A DNA stretch of 35,358 nt from Acidobacteriota bacterium. Its GTDB lineage: Bacteria; Acidobacteriota; CAIWXX01. A program made the translations under genes and the position numbers. A model generated the notes under the pieces. It was not told the origin of the DNA, made no database searches, and worked only from the letters and a program-made list of their open reading frames with translations. Every line of letters starts with the position of its first letter. Positions within the stretch are counted from its first letter, which is position 1. Of the stretch, positions 1-7,873 are shown piece after piece. The DNA lies in assembly GCA_016191015.1 (NCBI GenBank), contig JACPPM010000171.1, positions 1-35,358 on the forward strand. The letters are read 5' to 3'.

Positions 1-40
1 CGCCCTCCCCCCCAACATCGGGCTCGCCGGCTCGTGGCCA

Positions 41-289
41 TTAGTGTCTAAGAAGTTGAGTGTTGACACGAAATGGCAAAACGTTCGAGTGGGTGAGATC
101 CTCCGAACCCCTCTCAGGAAAGCAGGAAGGGAGGAATGCAGTAACGGAGCAGTCATCTCCGGAGCTCAGGGTGGCATCGAACAGATCCCTTCCTGCCTTC
201 CTAACTTCCTGCTTTCCAGAGAGGTGCTCGGAAGGGTCTTGCAGCGTGCCTGGGACTTGCCTGTTTGGTTGCGGCTCCGCCGCGTTAGG
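41..289 (+). repeat. Interspersed repeat copy R1, constant ends
   Basis: This 249-base non-coding unit opens with TTAGTGTC and closes with the palindromic module GGTTGCGGCTCCGCCGCG followed by TTAGG (267-289). The first 39 bases match the reverse complement of 2988-3026 with two mismatches. Bases 41-187 are homologous to 7652-7800, including the shared stretch CTCTCAGGAAAGCAGGAA. Inside, 110-135 and 190-225 are near-inverted copies of an AGGAAAGCAGGAA module and could fold together. Open frames across it are short and unlike any protein. It fills the gap downstream of cysQ, and bases 1-40 before it show nothing recognisable. The family identity is unknown; it behaves like a small non-autonomous element. 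Confidence 0.75.
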
Positions 290-300
290 AACCTTTGCCG

Positions 301-366
301 TTTACCACGGAGACACGGAGAGCACGGAGATGCACGGAGATTCGCTTTGCGCTCGACGCTTCACGC
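301..366. repeat. Short degenerate repeat modules after R1
   Basis: Directly after R1 lies a run of imperfect CACGGAGA units (ACCACGGAGACACGGAGAGC at 304-323), then a run of GCTC-AAC/GCTTCAC words just before the cysQ stop. The first resembles the CACCGCAGAGACGCAGAG arms at 2911-2980 and 12140-12215. The second resembles the CACGCTCCACGCTCCAGG modules at 7798-7815 and near the window end. It carries no gene. Confidence 0.5.
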
Positions 367-1170
367 TCAACGTTCCACGGGTAACGGGAGCTTCAGCACT
401 CCAGCCAGCTCGGCCACGACTCCCTCGGGGACCGCGATGAAACCGTCGAAGAGAGTGTTCTCGCGGTTGAACCGCGGCTCGCCGCCGTCGAGGGTGAAGA
501 CCGCACCACCGGCGGCCTTCACGAGGGCGGCTCCTGCGGCCACGTCCCACTCATTCTTCGGAATGAGCGTCCATGTGGCATCGGCGAGACCCGCCGCGAC
601 AAGGCTCATCTTGTAAGCCACCGATCCCATCGGGACGACTTCGAAGGAGGCGCCCCGCAGGTTGTCCCATTGCCCCTTCTTCACCTCGGTGCGACTCGCC
701 AGCACGCGGATTCCATCAAGTGACTTCAGCGCCCGGACTCGTGCCGGCGCACCGTTCAACGTGACGCCCGTCTCGAGCGATCCCAGCACCCGTTGGCCCG
801 TCGCGGGATTGTGGATTCCCCCTGCGACCGCGCGACCGTTTTCGACCAGACCGATCGACACGCACCACTCAGGCAGCCCATCCACGAACTCGCGCGTGCC
901 GTCCAGGGGATCCACCACCCAGACGCGGCTCTTCTGAAGCCGCGACTTCTCGTCGGCAGTCTCTTCCGATAACCAGCCGTCGCCGTCCGCCAACAGGCAT
1001 TCCTTCAGGACGGTGTCAACCCGGCGATCCGCCTCGGTGACGGGTGAGCCCCCCGCCTTGATCTCTTCCTTGATCGCCCCCGACGTGAAGTCGGCAAAAA
1101 CCTTCACCGCTTCGTCGAGCGCTCGCGCTATGCGCGCCAGATCTTCATGCCTCGAGCTCTTCTGTTTCAT
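367..1170 (-). CDS. cysQ: CysQ-type 3'(2'),5'-bisphosphate nucleotidase / inositol monophosphatase family
   Basis: This 267-residue cytoplasmic phosphatase probably hydrolyses PAP (3'-phosphoadenosine 5'-phosphate, the by-product of sulfotransferases) to AMP, and possibly PAPS to APS. It has the full Mg2+/Li+-phosphatase signature: SEE at 68-70, DPLDGT at 87-92 and WDVAAG at 208-213, all in the expected order and spacing. Length is normal for the family. It starts 15 bases after the stop of the sulfotransferase gene, so the two are almost certainly one transcript, pairing the enzyme that makes PAP with the one that removes it. An inositol-phosphate substrate cannot be excluded from sequence alone, but the neighbours favour PAP. 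Confidence 0.9.
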   Translation of the reverse strand: MKQKSSRHEDLARIARALDEAVKVFADFTSGAIKEEIKAGGSPVTEADRRVDTVLKECLLADGDGWLSEETADEKSRLQKSRVWVVDPLDGTREFVDGLPEWCVSIGLVENGRAVAGGIHNPATGQRVLGSLETGVTLNGAPARVRALKSLDGIRVLASRTEVKKGQWDNLRGASFEVVPMGSVAYKMSLVAAGLADATWTLIPKNEWDVAAGAALVKAAGGAVFTLDGGEPRFNRENTLFDGFIAVPEGVVAELAGVLKLPLPVER

Positions 1171-1185
1171 CGGATGCAGCCTTTC

Positions 1186-1794
1186 TCAGCTTCGGTTGCG
1201 GTAGAGGCTCGGATCCACGGCGGCGACCATCTTCTCGACATCAATGTCGAGCCCGAGGAATTCGCGGATCCGCGTAGCCTGCGTGCGCGGGTCCTGAATG
1301 ACCATCTGGTACTCGATGTCCAGCGCCTCGATGTTAGAACTGTGCTTGAACATCCAGTTCACCTTCCAGAGGTGATCCTTGTAAATCTCGATCATCCGCT
1401 CGTCATTGGTCTCGGACTTCTCACCGCGCCGGTCGAGCATCTTCTTCTGCGACGCCAGCACTTCATTGAGATTCCGCCGCATGAAGACGACCTTATAGAA
1501 GTTGTCCCTGGGCAGATCCTTGAGGAGGTACGAAATGACCTTGATCGCTTTGCCTCTGGCGTCTCTGATCCAGGTCTTGTCCTCGGTCTTGTGGAGGTCC
1601 TTGACCCGCTCGTCCTCGAAGTAGCCCTTGGGGTTGTCCTCGTCGGCAACTCGCTGCCCGTCCGTGACCGTACCCAGGCCGACGGCCTCGAGCATCTTCA
1701 TCGTCATCGACGTGCCCGAACGCGGCAGCCCCGAGACCACGATGACCGGGCTGCCGTAGCGGATTCTCGCGTACAACTTATTCAGGATCGACAT
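1186..1794 (-). CDS. PAPS-dependent sulfotransferase family protein
   Basis: The 202-residue product has the sulfotransferase P-loop-like 5'-phosphosulfate binding segment GLPRSGTSM at 22-30 and a plausible 3'-phosphate binding segment around RRNLNEVLASQKK (106-118). It should transfer sulfate from PAPS to an unknown acceptor (glycan, lipid or protein). It has no signal peptide and is on the short side for the family. The ATG at 1794 is chosen because GAGGTG lies six bases upstream. The much longer open frame reaching 2880 is only antisense to cysC and the RHH gene. It is followed closely by cysQ, and cysC lies on the other side of a shared divergent promoter region. The acceptor cannot be deduced. 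Confidence 0.88.
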   Translation of the reverse strand: MSILNKLYARIRYGSPVIVVSGLPRSGTSMTMKMLEAVGLGTVTDGQRVADEDNPKGYFEDERVKDLHKTEDKTWIRDARGKAIKVISYLLKDLPRDNFYKVVFMRRNLNEVLASQKKMLDRRGEKSETNDERMIEIYKDHLWKVNWMFKHSSNIEALDIEYQMVIQDPRTQATRIREFLGLDIDVEKMVAAVDPSLYRNRS

Positions 1795-1816
1795 ATGATG
1801 CACCTCGCAATTCGTA

Positions 1817-1845
1817 TTGACTCCACACTCCTGGCGGAGTATATT
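1817..1845 (+). promoter_or_regulatory. Sigma-70 promoter for RHH1 and possibly cysC
   Basis: The -35 box TTGACT (1817-1822) is separated by exactly 17 bases from the -10 box TATATT (1840-1845), each five of six to consensus. The expected start site is near 1852. The spacer contains the inverted repeat ACTCC-TGGC-GGAGT (1827-1840). Downstream TTGGA-A-TCCAA (1845-1855) is a palindrome placed where a repressor could act. Confidence 0.75.
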
Positions 1846-1866
1846 TGGAATCCAATCGGAGTGCAA
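1838..1866 (-). promoter_or_regulatory. Sigma-70 promoter for sulfotransferase-cysQ
   Basis: Read on the minus strand, TTGCAC (1866-1861), a 17-base spacer and TATACT (1843-1838) make a second good promoter. Its -10 shares the TATA bases 1840-1843 with the -10 of the opposite promoter, so the two cannot be occupied at once. Confidence 0.65.
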
Positions 1867-1878
1867 TAGGGGTGCAAG

Positions 1879-2124
1879 ATGCCGTGGAAGCGTGAGAGCA
1901 AGGTTACGATCAAGATACCCAGACCCCTCTATAGGCGGCTCCAGCAGATCATCGAAGGCTCGGGTTTCGATTCGGTAACCGACTTCGTGGTGTACGTGCT
2001 TCGCGACCTCGCATCCGGGCGAGAGGTGGTTCCGAAGCCCGGAGCCGGTCAGGACGCTGAGACATTCACGGCCCAGGAGCTGGAGAAGGTTCGAAAGCGC
2101 CTGAAGGGGCTCGGCTACTTGTGA
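1879..2124 (+). CDS. Small ribbon-helix-helix-like protein with RLKGLGY tail (RHH1)
   Basis: This 81-residue protein begins with a basic beta-strand SKVTIKIPRPLYRRL followed by two helices (QQIIEGSGFDSVTDFVVYVL), the pattern of a MetJ/Arc-type ribbon-helix-helix DNA-binding fold. A linker leads to a second helix ending KVRKRLKGLGYL. The same last residues close the small protein at 7463-7654, and the motif resembles the LERLQSLGYV that ends the catalytic domain of the sulfatase-fold protein at 13964. AGGGG lies seven bases before the ATG. It sits first after the divergent promoter and just before cysC, so it could autoregulate, but it may instead bind protein. No enzymatic residues are seen. 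Confidence 0.75.
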   Translation: MPWKRESKVTIKIPRPLYRRLQQIIEGSGFDSVTDFVVYVLRDLASGREVVPKPGAGQDAETFTAQELEKVRKRLKGLGYL

Positions 2125-2211
2125 ATTGGGGTTCTGGCAGGAGCCCGACCCCGGGCCTGAATATTCGGACAGGCGATATCTTGCGTCAACGCAAACATGA
2201 TGGAGGATCTT

Positions 2212-2832
2212 ATGACGGTTATCAAAGCGACTAACATCACGTGGCATCAGAGCCACGTGGAGCGGGCGCAGCGGGAGAACCTGCTCAACCAATGCGGCTG
2301 CACACTCTGGTTCACGGGGCTTCCTTCTTCGGGCAAGAGCACGGCCGCTTTCACACTCGAGCACGAGCTCGTCAAGCGCGGATACATGGCCTACGTCCTC
2401 GACGGCGACAACATTCGCCATGGTCTGAACAAGAACCTGGGTTTCTCTGCAGAAGACAGGGATGAGAACATTCGTCGCATCGGTGAGGTGGCCAAGCTCT
2501 TCGCCGATGCAGGCGTGATCGCGATGACGAGCTTCATATCTCCCTACCGAAAGGACCGCGACCGCGCTCGGCAGGTCCACGTCGACGCCGGAATCGGTTT
2601 CATGGAGATTCACGTCGATACGCCGGTAGACGTCTGCGAAGAGCGGGATCCCAAGGGCCTCTACAAGAAAGCGCGCCTTGGTCAGATCAAGGGCTTCACG
2701 GGGGTGGACGACCCGTACGAGGCACCGCTCCATCCGGAGCTCGTCGTGAAGACAGCCGAGCAGACTCCGCAAGAGATCGCCGCGGACATCCTCTTGTATC
2801 TGCAGGAAAACGGATACCTGAAGCACAGGTAG
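2212..2832 (+). CDS. cysC: Adenylylsulfate kinase (APS kinase)
   Basis: The 206-residue enzyme phosphorylates APS with ATP to give PAPS. It shows Walker A GLPSSGKST at 36-44, the APS-binding segment DGDNIRHGLNKNLGF at 64-78, the active-site region FISPYRKDR at 108-116 and the FTGVDDPYEAP motif near the C-terminus. Length matches stand-alone CysC. The ATG at 2212 is preferred over the ATG at 2197 because GGAGG (2202-2206) lies five bases before it and overlaps the alternative start. It follows RHH1 by 87 bases and probably shares its promoter. With sat, the sulfotransferase and cysQ it completes a PAPS synthesis and use cycle. Confidence 0.96.
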   Translation: MTVIKATNITWHQSHVERAQRENLLNQCGCTLWFTGLPSSGKSTAAFTLEHELVKRGYMAYVLDGDNIRHGLNKNLGFSAEDRDENIRRIGEVAKLFADAGVIAMTSFISPYRKDRDRARQVHVDAGIGFMEIHVDTPVDVCEERDPKGLYKKARLGQIKGFTGVDDPYEAPLHPELVVKTAEQTPQEIAADILLYLQENGYLKHR

Positions 2833-2859
2833 GACAGGGGCGCAATGGGCCGTTCCGTA

Positions 2860-3026
2860 CCTAACGCGGCATAGCCGCAACCATCAGCCGCGGGTTCATG
2901 GGTATGCCATTTCACCGCAGAGGCGCGGAGAGCGCAGAGCGGGAATCTTTCTCCGCGACCTCTGCGTCTCTGCGGTGAACAGGTTTCTTGCCATTTCGTG
3001 TCAACACTCAACTTCCAAGACACTAA
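2860..3026 (-). repeat. Interspersed repeat copy R2, inverted
   Basis: On the minus strand this 167-base unit runs from TTAGTGTC (3026-3019) to the palindromic GTTGCGGCTATGCCGCGTTAG module (2882-2860), the same ends as R1. Its interior differs: it contains an inverted repeat with arms around CACCGCAGAGGCGCGGAG (2913-2930) and its complement (2951-2978), which would form a long hairpin. The rest of the cysC to 3310 gap holds CGCAGAT-rich words at 3035-3065, a promoter candidate near 3172 and a leader of about 100 bases. Confidence 0.72.
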
Positions 3027-3171
3027 CCGCAGCTTGCGCAGATCTCCGCGCAGATTTCGCAGATTCGTCCGGGGGTCAGCCGACGCGGTGCATCCTTCCC
3101 ACCCTCGGGTCGGCGCGAAGTCACGTGCTGTTCCGGGACGTTGCCGCAGCGCTATTTGATCGGACGGACCA

Positions 3172-3200
3172 TTGACATTCACGAAGTCGAAGGATACCCT
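3172..3200 (+). promoter_or_regulatory. Promoter candidate for the tandem phosphatase genes
   Basis: A perfect TTGACA (3172-3177) is followed after 17 bases by TACCCT (3195-3200), which keeps the TA and final T of a -10 box. The predicted leader to the ATG at 3310 is about 105 bases and can form short GC hairpins near 3240-3290, but no known riboswitch is recognised. Confidence 0.45.
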
Positions 3201-3309
3201 TCCCGGTTCGTGAGGTATCGGGATCGACGGCTATCGAGAGTGGCACGATCGCGCCACCGGGGATGTCCCTGGCTGGCCATCGGCGAAGATACCCCCAGTT
3301 GGGACTGTG

Positions 3310-5436
3310 ATGGAAAAAAATAGACTTCGTTTTTCACTGGCGCTTCTCGTCGCCCTCGCTCTCCTCCCGAGCCCGGCGATGGCTTACATCGGACCCGGGG
3401 CGGGCTTCGCCTTCGTCTCTTCCTTCTTCACCCTGTTCCTTGTCCTGCTGCTTGCCGTCTTTTCTTTGCTGGCGTGGCCATTCCGGCTTCTGCTTCGAAC
3501 CCTCAAGAGGAGCAAGACCCGAGGCAAGAGCGCGGTGGACAAGATCTTCATTGTTGGGCTCGATGGCATGGAGCCGAGCCTGGCGGACAGGTACTCGGCT
3601 GAAGGCAAGCTGCCTAACCTGACACGCCTCCGCGAAAACGGAAGCTATTCGAAGCTGGCAACGACGATTCCCTCCATATCCCCCGTGGCCTGGTCTTCAT
3701 TCATGACCGGTGCGCATCCTGGCAAGCACAACATCTTCGATTTTCTGAGCCGCGATACACGCACGTACCTCCCCGATCTGTCATCCGCCCGCATCGGCAC
3801 CCCGAAGCGAGTGCTCCCACTTGGCAAGTACCGCATCCCACTCTCGAAACCGGAAATAACCGGATTGCGCAAGAGCGTCCCGTTCTGGAAAATCCTCGGA
3901 GATCATCACATCTTCTCGACGATCCTCAGGGTCCCGCTCACGTTCCCGCCTGAGAAGTTCAACGGGCATCTCCTCTCCGGAATGTGTGCGCCCGATCTGA
4001 AGGGGAGCCAGGGCACCTTCTTCTTCTACACGACCGATCTGGAGAAGGTGAAACAGCGCGAAGGCGGCGTGATGATACCGGTCGAAATCAAAGATGGGGT
4101 GGTCGAGACACACATCTCCGGACCCGAGAACACGATGCTGAAGAAGGTCGAGGAGATCCGGCTTCCCCTCAAGATACGCGTGGACAAGGAAAGGGACGAA
4201 GCGCATATCGACGTGGCCGGGCAGAAATTCACACTCAAGAAGGGCACGTTCTCCGAGTGGAAGAAGTTGACCTTTCCCGCCGGTCTTGGAATCGGCATCG
4301 GCTCGATCGCCCGCTTCCACGTCTCCCAGATTCATCCCCACTTCGAGATGTACATGACCCCTCTCAACATCGATCCGGAGAAGCCGGCGCTTCCGCTGTC
4401 GAATCCGCTGATCTATTCCGTCTACCTGTCGAAGCTGCTGGGCTCCTACATCACGCTCGGGCTGGCCAACGACACGTGGGCGCTGAATGAGGGCGCGCTG
4501 AGCGAAGAGGCATTCCTCGAGCTGACCTATTCCAATCATAAGGACTGGGAGAGGATGTTTTTCAACGCGATCGACAAGACGCAGCAGGGCGTGGCGGCCT
4601 GTGTCTTCGAGACAACAGATAGCATCCAGCATATGTTCTTCCGCTACCTGGATCCGACTCATCCGGCGAACAAGAACGGCCAGCACGCCATGAGTGCGAA
4701 GGTCATCGAGGATCTGTATACGAAGATGGACGATCTGGTTGGGCGCGTCATGCAGAAGGCCGACGACAAGACCGTCATCATAGTGATGTCGGATCACGGG
4801 TTCCGCTCATTCCGGCGTGGCGTCAATCTCAACTCGTGGCTCTACCTGAACGGATACCTGTCATTGAAGGATGGCAAGGACGTAAGTAACGAGTGGTTCC
4901 AGGACGTTGATTGGGACAAGACCAAGGCGTACGCCCTCGGACTGGGCGGGCTTTACCTCAATCAGCGCGGGCGGGAGGCCAGAGGCATTGTGGAAGCAGG
5001 CGAGGAGTCGCGAGCACTCAAGAAAGAACTGATCGAGAAGATGACGAGCCTGCGAGATGAGGAGCATGACGGCGCGGTCGCCATCACAAATATCTACGAC
5101 AGAGACGATCTTCCAGCCGGCCCCTATCTGGGCAACGCCCCCGACCTCGTCATCGGCTACAACGAAGGTTACAGGGCCTCGTGGGACGGAGTGAAGGGCA
5201 AGGTCAACCGCGTCGTCATCGACGACAACGCGAAGGCGTGGAGCGGTGACCACTGCATCGATCCGGTGCAGGTGCCGGGGGTCTTCTTCTCGAACCGGAA
5301 GATCAACTCGACAACCCCTCACATCATTGACATTGCCCCGACAGTTCTCACTCTCTTCGGAATCACACCGCCGCCCCACATGGACGGACGTCCTTTGATG
5401 GAGACGAGGGTTGGGTCGAACGGGGGGAAGGGGTAG
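3310..5436 (+). CDS. Membrane-anchored alkaline phosphatase superfamily protein (type I phosphodiesterase-like, AP1)
   Basis: The 708-residue protein has a signal-like segment (about 6-25), the motif AYIGPGAGF, and a strong transmembrane helix (about 35-62) followed by basic residues. From residue 80 it is an alkaline-phosphatase-fold hydrolase or transferase. GLDGMEP supplies a metal Asp (D85), SPVAWSSFMTG (124-134) carries the probable nucleophile Ser129 after Trp, and DSIQHMF, MSDHGF and WSGDHC supply the remaining metal ligands. A two-metal phosphodiesterase or phosphatase is expected, but the substrate is unknown. It ends four bases before the start of a clear paralogue. Start choice is ATG 3310; a GTG at 3307 is equally possible because no strong Shine-Dalgarno is seen. 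Confidence 0.85.
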   Translation: MEKNRLRFSLALLVALALLPSPAMAYIGPGAGFAFVSSFFTLFLVLLLAVFSLLAWPFRLLLRTLKRSKTRGKSAVDKIFIVGLDGMEPSLADRYSAEGKLPNLTRLRENGSYSKLATTIPSISPVAWSSFMTGAHPGKHNIFDFLSRDTRTYLPDLSSARIGTPKRVLPLGKYRIPLSKPEITGLRKSVPFWKILGDHHIFSTILRVPLTFPPEKFNGHLLSGMCAPDLKGSQGTFFFYTTDLEKVKQREGGVMIPVEIKDGVVETHISGPENTMLKKVEEIRLPLKIRVDKERDEAHIDVAGQKFTLKKGTFSEWKKLTFPAGLGIGIGSIARFHVSQIHPHFEMYMTPLNIDPEKPALPLSNPLIYSVYLSKLLGSYITLGLANDTWALNEGALSEEAFLELTYSNHKDWERMFFNAIDKTQQGVAACVFETTDSIQHMFFRYLDPTHPANKNGQHAMSAKVIEDLYTKMDDLVGRVMQKADDKTVIIVMSDHGFRSFRRGVNLNSWLYLNGYLSLKDGKDVSNEWFQDVDWDKTKAYALGLGGLYLNQRGREARGIVEAGEESRALKKELIEKMTSLRDEEHDGAVAITNIYDRDDLPAGPYLGNAPDLVIGYNEGYRASWDGVKGKVNRVVIDDNAKAWSGDHCIDPVQVPGVFFSNRKINSTTPHIIDIAPTVLTLFGITPPPHMDGRPLMETRVGSNGGKG

Positions 5437-5440
5437 CTCG

Positions 5441-7435
5441 ATGAAGAGGATTGATAGACGGGAATTCGTACGCTGGGGCGTGACGGCCGGTTCCATGCTC
5501 GCTTTCGGCGGCGCGCCCGCCGCGTTGGTGCGGGCTTCCGGGAAAAGAGAAACCAAGAAGAAGGTTATCGTTCTCGGCATTGACGGGCTAGATCCCGATC
5601 TCACCGAGTTATATCTGTCGCAGGGGAAGCTCCCGACCTTCGCAAAGCTCGCGAGCGAAGGCGGCTTTCGGCGTCTGAAGACGAGTCTGCCGCCTCAAAG
5701 CCCCGTGGCGTGGTCCAATTTTATTACTGGTATGGATCCTGGCGGGCACGGTATCTTCGACTTCATTCATCGAAACCCGAAGGACTACAATCCCTATCTG
5801 TCGACCTCATCGGTAGCCGGCGGAGGCAAGACAATCGAGATCGGGAACTACGTCATCCCGATATCCTCGGGTGAGGTGAAGCTGCTCAGGCATGGCGACG
5901 CGTTCTGGCAGATCCTCGAGCGGCACGACATTCCAGCCACCGTCTACAAGATTCCCGCCAATTTCCCACCCGCCCCGACCAAGCAAAGGACGCTGTCGGG
6001 TATGGGGACGCCGGACCTGCTTGGAACCTACGGCATCTTCAACTACTACACGACGGAGCACGCCGAGCTGAAGCCGGATATCGGTGGCGGAGAGATTCAC
6101 GACGTCAAGGTGATCGGAGGCAAGGTCGACGCAAGGTTGCGCGGGCCAGGCAACGCGTTCAAGAAGGGTAATCCCGATACCTACGTCGATTTCACGGTCT
6201 TCGTCGATCCGGTCAATCCGGTGGTGAAAGTCCGGATCATGGATCAGGAATTCATCCTCAAGCAGGGGGAATGGAGCGGCTGGATCCGGGTCGCGTTCCC
6301 GATGATCCCGACACAGAGCGTCCCTGGGACTTGCAAGTTCTATCTGAAGCAGGCTCATCCCCATTTCAAACTCTACGTGTCCGCGGTGAATATCGATCCG
6401 GCCAGCCCGGCGCTCCCGATCTCGACACCGGAGAGCTACGCGCAGGAGTTGGAATCGAAGTTCGGCCCGTATTACACCAAAGGCTTGCCGGCCGACACGC
6501 AGGCGCTCGATCACGGCGTCTTCGACGAGGGAGATTTCCTGTCGCTGGACGAGGACATTTTCCGCGAGGACCGGGCGATCCTCGACTATGAGCTCAGCCG
6601 GTTCGACTCGGGTCTTCTCTTCTACTACATCTCGAATGCCGACCAGCGGCAACACATGTTCTACCGGTTCATCGACAAGGAACATCCGGGCTACGACCCC
6701 ATCCTGGCGCAGAAATACGGAAATGTCATCGAAGACACATATATCGCGATGGACAGGATCCTGGCCAAGGTGTTGGATAAGGCCGGCAAGGACACGCTAG
6801 TCCTGGTCATGTCGGACCACGGGTTCACGTACTACCGCCGATCCTTCAACCTCACCACCTGGCTCGAAGAGAACGGATACCTGCGGCTCGTGAATCGGCG
6901 CCAGCGCGACGCGGCGTTCCCAGGGAACACCGATTGGTCGCGAACACGAGCGTATACGCTGGGCCTCAACGGGCTCTACATCAACCGAAAGGACCGGGAG
7001 GGCAAGGGAATCGTGGCGCCTGGGGCCGAACGGGAATCGCTCGTGAGGGAGCTGGCGGAGAAGCTCGAAGCGATCACGGACCCGGCAACGGGACAGAAGA
7101 TCATTAGCAAGGCCTACATCGCCTCGGAGGCCTACCACGGTTCTTATGTCGACGAGGCTCCTGATATCCTCGTCGGCTACGCGCGCGGGGTGCGATGCTC
7201 CTGGGCCACCCCGCTCGGGAAGGCGCCCCTGGAGCTGTTCGAAAACAACATGGAACATTGGAGCGGCGATCACTGCATGGACCCCGACGTCACGCCGGGG
7301 ATCCTCTTCACGAACGGGAAGATCACATCGGACCACCCGTCGCTCTGCGACCTTTCCCCGACCATGCTGCATGCGTTCGGAATCGAGAAGCAGGCAGGGA
7401 TGGTGGGATCGAATGTCGTGGAATTCCACGGATAG
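5441..7435 (+). CDS. Tat-exported alkaline phosphatase superfamily protein (AP2)
   Basis: This 664-residue protein is a paralogue of the preceding gene but has a twin-arginine signal (DRREFVRW, residues 5-12, then a hydrophobic stretch to about 31) instead of a membrane anchor, so it should be exported folded. Conserved sites are GIDGLDP (D48), PVAWSNFITG with probable nucleophile Ser92, the DQRQHMF segment, MSDHGF and WSGDHC. The paralogues align along most of their length, for example in GIFDF/NIFDF, LSGM..PDL and INIDP-type blocks. The ATG at 5441 has a G-rich Shine-Dalgarno and lies four bases after the upstream stop, which suggests coupled translation. Substrate is unknown; a sulfated or phosphorylated envelope glycan or lipid is only a guess from context. 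Confidence 0.87.
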   Translation: MKRIDRREFVRWGVTAGSMLAFGGAPAALVRASGKRETKKKVIVLGIDGLDPDLTELYLSQGKLPTFAKLASEGGFRRLKTSLPPQSPVAWSNFITGMDPGGHGIFDFIHRNPKDYNPYLSTSSVAGGGKTIEIGNYVIPISSGEVKLLRHGDAFWQILERHDIPATVYKIPANFPPAPTKQRTLSGMGTPDLLGTYGIFNYYTTEHAELKPDIGGGEIHDVKVIGGKVDARLRGPGNAFKKGNPDTYVDFTVFVDPVNPVVKVRIMDQEFILKQGEWSGWIRVAFPMIPTQSVPGTCKFYLKQAHPHFKLYVSAVNIDPASPALPISTPESYAQELESKFGPYYTKGLPADTQALDHGVFDEGDFLSLDEDIFREDRAILDYELSRFDSGLLFYYISNADQRQHMFYRFIDKEHPGYDPILAQKYGNVIEDTYIAMDRILAKVLDKAGKDTLVLVMSDHGFTYYRRSFNLTTWLEENGYLRLVNRRQRDAAFPGNTDWSRTRAYTLGLNGLYINRKDREGKGIVAPGAERESLVRELAEKLEAITDPATGQKIISKAYIASEAYHGSYVDEAPDILVGYARGVRCSWATPLGKAPLELFENNMEHWSGDHCMDPDVTPGILFTNGKITSDHPSLCDLSPTMLHAFGIEKQAGMVGSNVVEFHG

Positions 7436-7462
7436 ACGCGAGTATTAGCTAAGGAGTCATTC

Positions 7463-7654
7463 ATGAGCACGGTCAAAGTGAAGCTCGACAAAGAGCTCGT
7501 TGAGAAGGTGAAAAAGTACGCAACGATCGCCGGGTATTCTTCGCCCGAGGAATTCATCACGCACTGCCTCGAGAAGGAAGTTTCCAAGCTCGACGATGCC
7601 AAGAGTGAAGACGAAATCAAAAAGAGGCTGAAGGGACTCGGCTACATCTCCTAG
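7463..7654 (+). CDS. Small ribbon-helix-helix-like protein with RLKGLGY tail (RHH2)
   Basis: A 63-residue protein with a short strand (STVKVKLDKELVEKV) and two helices (KKYATIAGYSSPEEFITHCL), again resembling a ribbon-helix-helix unit, followed by a charged helix ending IKKRLKGLGYIS. It is a shorter relative of RHH1 at 1879-2124 in both plan and tail. AAGGAG (7451-7456) lies six bases before the ATG. It follows AP2 by 27 bases and likely shares its transcript. Its stop codon TAG is also the first three bases of repeat copy R3, so the natural C-terminus may have been set or trimmed by that insertion. Function is unknown. Confidence 0.78.
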   Translation: MSTVKVKLDKELVEKVKKYATIAGYSSPEEFITHCLEKEVSKLDDAKSEDEIKKRLKGLGYIS

Positions 7655-7863
7655 TGTCCAGGATGATGATTGCTTGTGTGAAATGGCCAAGAGTTTGAGA
7701 CGGCGAAATCTTCCGGACTCCTCTCAGGAAAGCAGGAACGGAGGAATGCAGGAAGGAACCATTCATCTCGGGCGATCAGTGTTGCACGGAACACTATCAC
7801 GCTCCACGCTCCAGGCGCGCGAAGCGCGCCGGACGCACTCACGAGCGGCGAAGCCGCGCTAGG
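7652..7863 (+). repeat. Interspersed repeat copy R3
   Basis: This 212-base unit begins TAGTGTC inside the stop codon of RHH2 and ends GCGGCGAAGCCGCGCTAGG, a variant of the R1 end. Bases 7652-7800 are homologous to 41-187, including CTCTCAGGAAAGCAGGAA. Its second half carries CACGCTCCACGCTCCAGG (7798-7815) and the palindrome GGCGCGCGAAGCGCGCC (7814-7830). These match, in reverse orientation, modules at 35274-35310. The unit fills the gap before the membrane protein gene. Confidence 0.72.
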
Positions 7864-7873
7864 CGGGTGTAGG

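Noticed and set aside
44-616. 190-residue plus-strand frame
   Set aside because: It runs through repeat R1 and antisense to cysQ, and resembles no protein.
367-2832. Assimilatory or dissimilatory sulfate reduction locus
   Set aside because: No reductase genes (PAPS, APS or sulfite reductase) appear anywhere in the window.
1795-2880. Long N-terminal extension of the sulfotransferase frame on the minus strand
   Set aside because: It is antisense to RHH1 and cysC, and the true start at 1794 has a Shine-Dalgarno.
2858-3070. CRISPR-like repeats
   Set aside because: The repeated words are irregular and unspaced with no cas genes; they belong to the interspersed repeat family.
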